Below, piece by piece: positions 51,504 to 59,474 of a stretch of DNA of 64,000 nt. The DNA is from Gemmatimonadota bacterium (GTDB lineage: Bacteria; Gemmatimonadota; Gemmatimonadetes; Longimicrobiales; Gaopeijiaceae). Numbering within the stretch: position 1 is the stretch's first letter; each line of letters opens with the position of its first letter. A program made the position numbers and the translations under genes. The notes below the pieces were generated by a model. That model had not been told where the DNA came from. It ran no database searches and worked only from the letters and a program-made list of their open reading frames with translations. The DNA is taken from positions 124,001-188,000 of the forward strand of contig JAWKQN010000008.1 in NCBI GenBank assembly GCA_041390125.1. Reading direction: 5' to 3'.

Positions 51504-51892
51504 TCGACGCGTCGGTCCTCATCGAGAGCGAGCGCGGGCGGCTGGACATCTCTGGTGTGGTGGAGCAGCGCGGGGACGAGGAGTTCTTCCTGTCGATCGT
51601 GACCGCCAGCGAGCTGCTTCACGGCGTGCACCGCGCCACGGACCGCACCCAGCGCGCTCGCCGTTCGGCGTTCGTGGAGGCCGTCCTGGCCGAGTTCCCC
51701 CTCCTGCCCATCGACATCCTCACCGCGCGCACGCACGCGTCGTTGTGGGCGGATCTCGCCGGGCAACGGCACCCCGTCGGAGCCCACGACCTCTGGATCG
51801 GCGCCACGTGCGTGGCCCGCGGCCTCTCGCTGGCAACCGTCAACGCGCGTGACTTCACGCGTATTCCGGGCCTGACCGTGGAGGTGTGGTAG
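51491..51892 (+). CDS. vapC: VapC-family PIN-domain ribonuclease toxin
   Basis: 133 residues. PIN signature: VVIDASVLIESERG (first Asp), TASELLHGV (Glu), AHDLWIGAT (Asp) and the final NARDF (Asp), so the four acidic residues of the metal site are present. It probably cuts tRNA or rRNA when the antitoxin is lost. TTG at 51491 gives MGVVIDAS, the usual VapC start; GTG at 51500 overlaps the antitoxin stop by GTGA and is a good alternative. It is the only toxin-antitoxin pair in the window. Confidence 0.92.
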   Translation: MGVVIDASVLIESERGRLDISGVVEQRGDEEFFLSIVTASELLHGVHRATDRTQRARRSAFVEAVLAEFPLLPIDILTARTHASLWADLAGQRHPVGAHDLWIGATCVARGLSLATVNARDFTRIPGLTVEVW

Positions 51893-51928
51893 GGCGATGG
51901 CTTCCGACCCCCGGCGCGAAGGGCCTGC

Positions 51929-53443
51929 TCAGGACCCCGCGTCGTGCGCGGCGGCCGGTCGCTGTGCGGAGGCTTCCCCCGCGTCGGGGTCCTCCTCCAG
52001 CTCGGCTTCCGCCTCGATCTCCACCCGGTAGCCGTCCCCGATCAGGCCCGCACGCACCAGCGTGTTCGCCGGCTGCACGTGTCCCAACCGCTCGCCGTGG
52101 ACCCGGGAGACCGCTTCCCAGTCCTCTTCGTGGTGCACGTACACGCGCGTGCGCACCACATCCTCCAACCGCGCGCCCAGCGACTGCAGGGCGCCCTCGA
52201 TCTTGTCCAGCGCGAAGTGCGCCTGCGCGCCCGCGTCCTCGCCCCCGATCAGACGCGTGCCGTGGGTGGCGGTGGTGCCGGAGATCCAGATGCGCTTCCC
52301 CTTGCGGACCGCACGGCTGAAGCCGGCCAGGTCCTCCCAGATGGTTCCGCTCAACGCGCGCGTGCGGCTGCCGGGGCCGGGTCGGCTGGGGTAGGGCGCG
52401 GGCAGCGCGTCGAGGTGGTGGCTCAGATCCCCCGAGGCCGTGAGATACGGAGGCTTGCGATACTCGTCCCCGGGCTCGCCCGGGATCGGCGTGAGCTGCG
52501 CCCGCGCCTCGTCCAGACGCGCGTGGTCGGCCTCGTCCAGGGCGAAGTCGAAGACCCGCAGGTTGTCCTCCACGTGCGTCCGCTCACCCGGGCGGGCACC
52601 CACCACCACCGCGGCCACGCCGGCCTGCTCCAGCACCCAGCGCACCGCGACGTTGGCCAGCGACACACCGTGGCGACGCGCGATCGCCGCGGCGGTCTCC
52701 AGCAATCCTTGCAGCGCGCTCCATCCCCCGGCCACGCGCAGGAAGCGTCCGTACTTCATCTGCGACCACGTGCCGGCGCGCTCCTGGTCCGGCTCCGCCG
52801 CGCCCAGCCAGCGCTCGCTCAGGAAGCCACCGGCCAGGGCTCCGTAGCAGAGCAGCCCCACGCCGTTCGCGGCGCACCAGGGCGCCAGGCGTGCACGCGG
52901 CCGGTCGTCCAGGAGCGACCAGCAGACCTGGTCGGAGACGATGGGCAGACCGCTGCTCTTCAGCACACGCAGGTGCGCGGTATCCACGTTGGTGACGCCG
53001 AGCGCACCCACCAGCCCCTCCTCCCGGAGCTCGGCCAACCAGAAGAGGTCGTCCAGCCAACGCGGGTCGGCGTAGTTCCAGGCGTGGTACTGCAGGAGAT
53101 CGATGCGCTCCACGCCCAAGCGCGTGCAGGCGCGTTCCACCGCGGCGCGCGTGGCCTCGCGTGACCCTTCGCCGGGCGCCGGCACCCACTTGGTGAGCAA
53201 CTGGAGGCGACCGACGTCCTCGCGCGCTCGCAGACGCCCCGCGATCACCTCGGCCGACCCGTAGTGGTCCGCCATGTCGAACGTGGTCAGGCCGGCCCGG
53301 GCGTAGGGGAGCAGGTCCGCGGCGGCCCGGTCGGGGTCGAGCGGGGGGCCGTCGCGCTCCATATCCGCAACCTGCCACAGGCCCGTGATCAGGCGCGCGA
53401 CGCGAAGCCCGGGCGCCAGCGCGTGGGTAGCAACCTCGGTCAC
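51929..53443 (-). CDS. Aldo-keto reductase fused to a RidA/YjgF domain
   Basis: 504 residues. N-terminal aldo-keto reductase barrel (about 1-335) with the full tetrad: Asp and Tyr in FDMADHYGSAE, Lys in LLTKWVP, His in LQYHAWNY. It also has the NADPH-binding VVVGARPGERTHVEDN. After a Pro-rich linker comes a RidA domain (about 370-490: RKGKRIWISGTTATHG, KIEGALQSLGARLEDVVRTRVYVH). RidA deaminates reactive enamine/imine intermediates. The fusion suggests that a product of the reductase, or a partner substrate, is an imine. GTG at 53443 follows CAGGAG; an ATG at 53473 is possible. Confidence 0.9.
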   Translation of the reverse strand: MTEVATHALAPGLRVARLITGLWQVADMERDGPPLDPDRAAADLLPYARAGLTTFDMADHYGSAEVIAGRLRAREDVGRLQLLTKWVPAPGEGSREATRAAVERACTRLGVERIDLLQYHAWNYADPRWLDDLFWLAELREEGLVGALGVTNVDTAHLRVLKSSGLPIVSDQVCWSLLDDRPRARLAPWCAANGVGLLCYGALAGGFLSERWLGAAEPDQERAGTWSQMKYGRFLRVAGGWSALQGLLETAAAIARRHGVSLANVAVRWVLEQAGVAAVVVGARPGERTHVEDNLRVFDFALDEADHARLDEARAQLTPIPGEPGDEYRKPPYLTASGDLSHHLDALPAPYPSRPGPGSRTRALSGTIWEDLAGFSRAVRKGKRIWISGTTATHGTRLIGGEDAGAQAHFALDKIEGALQSLGARLEDVVRTRVYVHHEEDWEAVSRVHGERLGHVQPANTLVRAGLIGDGYRVEIEAEAELEEDPDAGEASAQRPAAAHDAGS

Positions 53444-53519
53444 TGTCGTCTCCTGCGAGGGGGAGGCCGTCATATGGCGACGGGCCTCTCCCCGCACAAG
53501 GGACGGGTGGGGCACCCCG

Positions 53520-53954
53520 TCAGGGCGCCTGTTCCACCCGGACCGTCACGCGGTATTCGTCCGTGGCGATCGGATCGGTGCTCACCGGATCGGGCCGCAC
53601 CTCCACCACCGTGAACCGGACGCCGTGCCACTCCGCGATGCGAGGCTCGAGCGCCGTGTTCAGCTGCACCGGGGTCGTGCTGCCTGCCCCGGTGGAGAGG
53701 CCCAAGGCCACCCGCACGTTGCCGGCCCAGACGCACGTGACATCCGTCGGGCAGCGCGAGTCCTCCAGGATGCCCGCCAGCCGGACGCGGAGCGCGCTCC
53801 CCCCGACCGGTCGCTCCTCCCCGACCGCCAGCACCAGCTCGGCGGGGCCTTCGATCCGCACGTCCGCCGCCGCCTCCACGGTCGGTTCGGTCGCGCCCGC
53901 GCACCCGCCCAGCACGCCCACCACCACCACGCACGCCACCATCCCGTATCGCAC
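53520..53954 (-). CDS. Small lipoprotein of unknown function
   Basis: 144 residues. GTG at 53954 gives a short basic n-region and lipobox VLGGC (Cys18). The mature part is beta-rich and has a Cys pair in SRCPTDVTCVWAGNVRVAL, a motif I have seen in other small secreted proteins. Two sulfhydryls nine or so residues apart likely form a disulfide. Short, with no catalytic set visible. It lies between the AKR-RidA gene and the Kbl gene, all on the minus strand but separated by gaps. Confidence 0.75.
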   Translation of the reverse strand: MRYGMVACVVVVGVLGGCAGATEPTVEAAADVRIEGPAELVLAVGEERPVGGSALRVRLAGILEDSRCPTDVTCVWAGNVRVALGLSTGAGSTTPVQLNTALEPRIAEWHGVRFTVVEVRPDPVSTDPIATDEYRVTVRVEQAP

Positions 53955-54116
53955 AACCCCTCCCGGGTCGGATCGTCTTCCGGGGATGCCCGGCACCCCC
54001 GCCGCCAGAGGAACGCGCCAGCCCACGCCGTCCTGACAGGGCTCCACGGCTTCCTGGAGGGCAAACGGGTGGTCCCGCCCGCCCCGTCGCCCGCCCGTCG
54101 CTGGCCGTCCTCTTCG

Positions 54117-55343
54117 CTACCCGGGGAACGCCCCCAGCAGATCCAGCACGTGGTCGATGTCCGCCTCGGTGTGGTCGGCGTTGACCTGCGCCCGGATCTC
54201 CTCGTCCCCCTTGGGCACCACGGGATACGCGAGGCCGGTCACCAGCACACCGTGGTCGAACAGATAGCGGGTCAGATCGCGCGTGCGCTGCGTGTCGCGG
54301 ATCATGAGCGGCACCACGGGATGCTCGCCGGGGATCGTCTCGATGCCCACGCGGCCCAGACCCTCCTCGAAGCGCTTGGTCAGGGAGCGCAGGCGCTCCA
54401 ACAGCGCCACGCCCTCCGGGCCATCCACGATCTCCAGCGCGCGCAACGCGGCGCGGGCCTCGCCCGGTGTGATCGGGTTCGAGTAGATGTACATGGGCGA
54501 GCTCTCCCGCAGGAAGCGGATCAAGGCCGCGCTGCCCGTCACGTAGCCGCCATTGACACCGAACGCCTTGCCCAGCGTGCCCACCAGCACGTCACAGGGT
54601 CCCGAGCCCGTGTGCTCCTCCGTGCCCCGACCCGTGCGTCCGAACGCCCCCACGCCGTGCGAGTCGTCCACCACCACCACGACGTTCTCCGGGTAGGCGT
54701 CGTCGTGGCGGCGTGCGATCTCGAGGATGCGGTCCAGGGGCGCGTGGTCCCCGCGCATGCTGAAGATGCCGTCCGTGACCACGAGCGCGCGCCTGGCCTT
54801 GCCTGCAAACCCGGCCAGCGCCTGGTCCAGGGCCTCCAGGTCGTTGTGGGCGTAGACCGCCTTGTCGAGGGGACGCGCCAGGCGCATCGCGTTGATGATG
54901 CAGTTGTGGTTGAGCGCGTCGCTGATCAACACCGTGTCCGCCGTCACCAACGGAACGATCGTGGAGACGATGCTCGCGTAGGCGGACGAGAAGATCATCG
55001 CCGCCTCGCGCCCGTGGAACCCGGCCAGGCGCGCCTCGAGCGCCACGTGGGGCGCGTACGTGCCGGAGATGAAGCGGACGGCGCCCGGCCCGGCGCCGAA
55101 CTCGGCCGCGGCCGACTCCTCCGCCTCGATGACCTCCCGCCGCAGCCCGAGCCCCAGGTACGAGTTCGAGTTCATCCGCAGGAACGGGGTATCCCCCTGC
55201 CCTTCCAGGAGGAAGCGGGGACCGCGGACGCCAGAGGCCGGGAGCACGGCCCGTACGATGGCCTCGCTGCCCTTGGCGGTGCCCTGGGCCTCCAGGTCGG
55301 CGACGTGGGCGGCGAGGACGGGCGTCAGGCGGTCGGTCGGCAT
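54117..55343 (-). CDS. kbl: 2-amino-3-ketobutyrate CoA ligase (glycine C-acetyltransferase)
   Basis: 408 residues, cytoplasmic PLP enzyme of the alpha-oxoamine synthase family. NSNSYLGLGLR start, GAGPGAVRFISGT, VVDDSHGVGAFGRTGRG, and the Schiff-base Lys in VLVGTLGKAFGVNGGY. It would split 2-amino-3-ketobutyrate with CoA into glycine and acetyl-CoA. BioF is the closest other possibility, but the neighbour gene 50 bases upstream is a threonine dehydrogenase of the SDR type, which decides for Kbl. Confidence 0.92.
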   Translation of the reverse strand: MPTDRLTPVLAAHVADLEAQGTAKGSEAIVRAVLPASGVRGPRFLLEGQGDTPFLRMNSNSYLGLGLRREVIEAEESAAAEFGAGPGAVRFISGTYAPHVALEARLAGFHGREAAMIFSSAYASIVSTIVPLVTADTVLISDALNHNCIINAMRLARPLDKAVYAHNDLEALDQALAGFAGKARRALVVTDGIFSMRGDHAPLDRILEIARRHDDAYPENVVVVVDDSHGVGAFGRTGRGTEEHTGSGPCDVLVGTLGKAFGVNGGYVTGSAALIRFLRESSPMYIYSNPITPGEARAALRALEIVDGPEGVALLERLRSLTKRFEEGLGRVGIETIPGEHPVVPLMIRDTQRTRDLTRYLFDHGVLVTGLAYPVVPKGDEEIRAQVNADHTEADIDHVLDLLGAFPG

Positions 55344-55392
55344 GGTCGGTCTTCTCGGTTGGGGGCAGTGCGAGGAGGCGGACGCCGCTGCG

Positions 55393-56343
55393 CTAGCGGC
55401 GCACGCCCAGCTTGGCGCTGAGCTTCTCCAACATGTCGGCGGTCATGCGCTCGACGTCGTACTCGGCGTGCCAGCCCCATTCGGCCGTGGCGGCGGAGTC
55501 GTCGATCCGGCGGGGCCAGGAATCGGCGATGGCCTGCCGCACCGGATCGACGTCGTAGTCGAGGGTGAAGCCCGGGATGTGCCGACGGATTTCCGCGGCC
55601 AACCGCTCCGGCGTGAACTGCATGGCCGTCACATTGAAGGCATTGCGATGTCGCAGCGCCGCGGGGTCGGCCTCCATGATCTCGATGGCGGCTCGGATCC
55701 CGTCCGGCATGTACATCATGTCGAGCTGGGTCTCCGGTCCCAGGAAGCAGGTGTAGCGGCCACTCTCGAGCGCGTGGTAGAAGATGTCCACCGCCCAATC
55801 GGTGGTCCCCCCACCGGGTGGAGCCACGTAGGAGATCAAGCCCGGAAACCGTACGCCGCGCGTATCGAGGCCGAAGCGTGTGTGGTAGTAGTCGCACAGC
55901 ATCTCGCCGGCGACCTTGGTCACGCCGTACATGGTCACGGGCCGCTGCAGCGTGTCCTGCGGCGTGGGGTCTCGCGGCGTGCCCGGGCCGAACGCGCCGA
56001 TGGACGACGGCGTGAAGACGGCGCACCCGTGCCGACGCGCCACCTCGAGGACCGCGAGCAGCGTCCCCATGTTCACGCGGTAGGCCAGCTGGGGATCCCG
56101 TTCCCCCACGGCAGAGAGGATCGCGGCCAGGTGGTAGACGGTATCCGCACCGTGCCGCATCACCGCAGCCGAGACCGCGTCCGCGTCCGCGCAATCGAGC
56201 ACCTGGAAGGGACCGTCCGCCCCGTCCGTCAGCGGACGGATGTCGGTGGCCAGCACCGCCTCGCGTCCATATCGGGCGCGGAGCGCGGGCACGAGCTCCG
56301 AACCGATCTGTCCCCCGGCCCCGGTGACCAGGATACGTTTCAT
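55393..56343 (-). CDS. tdh: L-threonine 3-dehydrogenase, SDR/NAD-epimerase type
   Basis: 316 residues, cytoplasmic. Extended SDR: NAD loop VTGAGGQIGS at the start, catalytic TPSSIGAFG and MYGVTKVAGEM (Tyr-x3-Lys), then APPGGGTTDWAVDIFYHAL, the signature of UDP-galactose-epimerase-like threonine dehydrogenases as in Cupriavidus and Flavobacterium. It oxidises threonine to 2-amino-3-ketobutyrate, the substrate of Kbl 49 bases downstream, giving glycine and acetyl-CoA. Confidence 0.93.
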   Translation of the reverse strand: MKRILVTGAGGQIGSELVPALRARYGREAVLATDIRPLTDGADGPFQVLDCADADAVSAAVMRHGADTVYHLAAILSAVGERDPQLAYRVNMGTLLAVLEVARRHGCAVFTPSSIGAFGPGTPRDPTPQDTLQRPVTMYGVTKVAGEMLCDYYHTRFGLDTRGVRFPGLISYVAPPGGGTTDWAVDIFYHALESGRYTCFLGPETQLDMMYMPDGIRAAIEIMEADPAALRHRNAFNVTAMQFTPERLAAEIRRHIPGFTLDYDVDPVRQAIADSWPRRIDDSAATAEWGWHAEYDVERMTADMLEKLSAKLGVRR

Positions 56344-56464
56344 GGGTCCCCCTTCCGTGATCCACCCGCCCCCGTCGGGGCGGCCCGGAAGGTAGGGGCG
56401 GGGCCCCAGGGCCGCATCCCCCGGTGAGGGGCCCGGGGGCGCACCGCCCGGGCCCGCGCCACCC

Positions 56465-57577
56465 TCAGTGGCCGCCGCCCGCCACGGACAGATCCGGCGG
56501 CGGTGTGGAGGGGGTGCTCGGCGGAAGGATGGGAACGGTGACCTCCGGCTGGCGCCCGGTGAGCGTCCGCAGGAACGCGGTGATCCGCACCACCTCGTCA
56601 TCGGTGAGCTCCGCCCCCAGCTGCGCGCTGCTCATCACGCGCACCGCGTCCTCCAGCTGCCAGACGCTCCCCGAGTGGAAGTAGGGCGGCGTGAGCTCGA
56701 CGTTGCGCAGCGACGGCGCGCGGAAGACGTAGTCGTCCGCGGAGGTGTTCGTGACCTGCGCCCGTCCCCGGTCCGCTGGCGGGCGCACGCGGTCCCCGGG
56801 ATCGGCCATGACGCCGAAGGGGAAGTAGGCCTGGCCTCCCACGTTGACGCCGTTGTGACAGGAGACGCAGCCCTTCGCGATGAACAGCGCCAGGCCTTCG
56901 CGCTCCTCGGAGGTCAGGGCGTCCGGATCGCCGCCCAGATAGCGATCGAAGCGCGAGTCGGGCGTGATCAGCGTGGCCTCGAACGTCTCGATGGCGCGCG
57001 CCATGTTGTCGAACGTCACGGGATCGGCCTCGTCGGGGAATGCCTCGCCGAAGCGGCGCACGTATTCCGGGATGCTCCGGAGCGTCTCCACCACGCGCGC
57101 CGGCTGGTTGTTCATCTCCACCGACGCCTGGACGGGACCTTTGGCCTGCTCCTCGAGGTCCCGCGCCCGGCCGTCCCAGAACTGGGCCACGTTGTGCACG
57201 GCGTTGAGGACCGTGGGTGCGTTGCGGGGTCCCTTCTGCCACCCGTGCCCGACGGACGTCTCCTGCAGGTCCACGCCACCCAGTCCCAGGTTGTGGCAGG
57301 TGTTGCAGCTGATCAGCCAGCTGGCCGACAGGCGCGGCTCGAAGAACAGCATCTTGCCCAGCTCGACGCGCTCGGGTGTGAGCTCGTTGTCCTCGAGCAG
57401 CGGGGGGTTCTCGTCCAGGCGTGCGAACAGACCGGGCGGAACGTCCGCCGGCAGGGCCCCCATCGACGCCGGGGAGGACGTGTCGGCCGTGACGTCGGCC
57501 GCAGGGGTGGCCGGCTGACAGCCGGACGCCAGCGACAGCACGCCGGCGAGGACGGAGAGACGGCAACGAGCGGCCAT
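56465..57577 (-). CDS. Di-heme cytochrome c peroxidase-family lipoprotein
   Basis: 370 residues, lipobox LASGC (Cys20). Two heme c sites: CNTCH at 91-95 and CVSCH at 237-241. The fold is that of the MauG/bacterial peroxidase family: GKMLFFEPRLSASWLISC, RNAPTVLNAVHN, and the C-terminal PSLRNVELTPPYFHSGSV. It would reduce hydrogen peroxide or another electron acceptor in the periplasm. A GGAGG lies before the ATG. It ends with a Pro-rich, His-ending tail. Close to the Tdh gene (121 bases) but not clearly in one operon. Confidence 0.94.
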   Translation of the reverse strand: MAARCRLSVLAGVLSLASGCQPATPAADVTADTSSPASMGALPADVPPGLFARLDENPPLLEDNELTPERVELGKMLFFEPRLSASWLISCNTCHNLGLGGVDLQETSVGHGWQKGPRNAPTVLNAVHNVAQFWDGRARDLEEQAKGPVQASVEMNNQPARVVETLRSIPEYVRRFGEAFPDEADPVTFDNMARAIETFEATLITPDSRFDRYLGGDPDALTSEEREGLALFIAKGCVSCHNGVNVGGQAYFPFGVMADPGDRVRPPADRGRAQVTNTSADDYVFRAPSLRNVELTPPYFHSGSVWQLEDAVRVMSSAQLGAELTDDEVVRITAFLRTLTGRQPEVTVPILPPSTPSTPPPDLSVAGGGH

Positions 57578-57725
57578 GGGATCCTCCGGGTCGGGTGGGC
57601 CCTCGGTGCCCCGAGCGCCCGGGCTTCGATCCTGCCCTCTACGCTACCGGAATGCCGACGGCCGCTCTGTCGGGTCGGAGCGGGACCCGGATGTCGGGAA
57701 TCGCCCGGCGCCCGCAGCCCGGCAC

Positions 57726-59243
57726 CTATTCCGGGGGCAGCGTGCGGAAATGCCGGCGCAGATCCACACCCCGCGCGGCCAGCGTGCGCCGTTCGCGGAG
57801 GTAGACGAGGCTGGCCGCCGCCATCACCCCGACCCAGAGCGCCGTGGAGTGGAAGTACCAGGCGTCCAGGTCGGCCCGCAGGTCGTTCGTCACGTGGACG
57901 ACGAGGAAGGTGCCGAGCAGCACGATGCCGGCCACCGCCAGGGGGATCTGGAGACCGCGGCGGGGAACCACGCCGACGTCGGCCGCGAGCGGTGGGTTGG
58001 TGACGGGCAGCGTGAGCACCGAGACGCACATCAGCAGGAAGTTGACCAGCATCGAGGTGACCAGGATGTCGACACCCAGGAAGAAGTCCCCGGCCAGATG
58101 GCTGCCCAGGATGCCCACGGAAGCCATGACGCCGCTCGCGACCAGCGCCCGGTGCGGCGTGCCGAAGCGGGCGTGCACGGCGGCGATGCTGCGCGGGAAG
58201 ATGCCGTCCTCCGCCCAGGCGAACATCAGGCGGGAGACGGCGAGCAGCATCGCCGGAAGGTCGTTGATGAGCGCCACGGCCGCGCCCGCCACGATCAGCA
58301 CCGTCCAGCCCTCGGGCAGCAGGTAGCCGAGCAGCCCCGGTGCGGTGAGGTCGCGCTGCTGGGCCTCCGACGCGATGAACTGCCAGGGCACGGCGTGATA
58401 CACGGCCGCGGTGAACAGCATGTAGAACGTCCCCACCGAGACCACCGCGATGCCGATGGCGAGCGGGAGGGTGCGGTTGGGATCCTTGGCTTCGCCGCCC
58501 GCCTGCGCGATGGAGTCGAAGCCGATGAAGCTCGAGAACAGGAGCGCGGCCGCGGCCAGGAACGGTCCGGGTCGGAGCGGTGCCGGCGGTGCGTCCGGGA
58601 CCAGCCGCCCTTCGCGCGCCAGGAGCCCGGCCGCGAAGTCGGCGTGGTCGAACGCGAAGCCCGCGACGATCACCACGCTCCCGAGCACGAACATCAGGAT
58701 CATGAGCGGGATGAGCGTACGCTCGTACAGGGCGATGCCACGGATGTTGACCGCCACGAACGTCCAGAGGAATCCGAGCGAGATGGATACGCGGATCCAT
58801 CCCACCTCGAGCGCCGTGGCGACGCCGGCCCAGCCCACGGTGGCGGCGACGTCGCGCAGGAACGGCACCAGCACGTAGGACACGACACCGATGGCGATCG
58901 ACAGCCCGAACCACTGCGAGAAGCTGGCCACGAAGCCCAGGAACGGCGTGGTGGCCCGGCTCGCGTAGATGTAGCTGCCACCCGCACGCGGCATCGCCGA
59001 CGCGAGGATGGCGTAGGCCAACGCGGCCAGGACCGCCGGCACCGCCGCGAAGGCGTAGGACGACAGCACATGCGGGCCGATCCCGGGCACGCTGCGCTGG
59101 ATCATGAACGGGATGACGTTGATGGCCGCCCCGAGCATCGAGCAGATGCCGGTGGCGGCCAGACCCGCCAGCCCCAGTTGTCGGCGCAGGCCGGTGCCGG
59201 ACGCGGCGGTGGAGGGTGGAGCGGTCACGGCGATCTCGGACAC
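57726..59243 (-). CDS. APC-superfamily amino-acid permease
   Basis: 505 residues, about twelve transmembrane segments. The APC opening GLAGLAATGICSMLGAAINVIPFMI and the glycine-rich unwound helix, then AMPRAGGSYIYASRATTPFLGF, LLFSSFIGFDSIAQAGGEAKDPNRTLPLAI. Likely imports an amino acid by proton or sodium symport; the substrate is not evident. The neighbouring threonine degradation genes make threonine, serine or alanine plausible. GTG start at 59243, close to a divergent DUF5916 gene. Confidence 0.92.
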   Translation of the reverse strand: MSEIAVTAPPSTAASGTGLRRQLGLAGLAATGICSMLGAAINVIPFMIQRSVPGIGPHVLSSYAFAAVPAVLAALAYAILASAMPRAGGSYIYASRATTPFLGFVASFSQWFGLSIAIGVVSYVLVPFLRDVAATVGWAGVATALEVGWIRVSISLGFLWTFVAVNIRGIALYERTLIPLMILMFVLGSVVIVAGFAFDHADFAAGLLAREGRLVPDAPPAPLRPGPFLAAAALLFSSFIGFDSIAQAGGEAKDPNRTLPLAIGIAVVSVGTFYMLFTAAVYHAVPWQFIASEAQQRDLTAPGLLGYLLPEGWTVLIVAGAAVALINDLPAMLLAVSRLMFAWAEDGIFPRSIAAVHARFGTPHRALVASGVMASVGILGSHLAGDFFLGVDILVTSMLVNFLLMCVSVLTLPVTNPPLAADVGVVPRRGLQIPLAVAGIVLLGTFLVVHVTNDLRADLDAWYFHSTALWVGVMAAASLVYLRERRTLAARGVDLRRHFRTLPPE

Positions 59244-59474
59244 GGGGGGATCGGCAGGAAGCGGGTACCTTGGGGAGCGAGCCGCACGGCCACAAGCGGC
59301 AGCGCGCTCGTCGGGTATGGCGGACCGTCACGACCGCCTCCGGACGCCACCGGCCCCGTGCCGCCCCGTGGGCCCGCACCACACGGTCCCGCGCCATTCC
59401 GGTCACTGGTCGCCTGCCGGCGCACGACCTAGCTTGCGGCCCGCCCTTCCCTCTCCGCCTCGGCCGCCCGGTCC

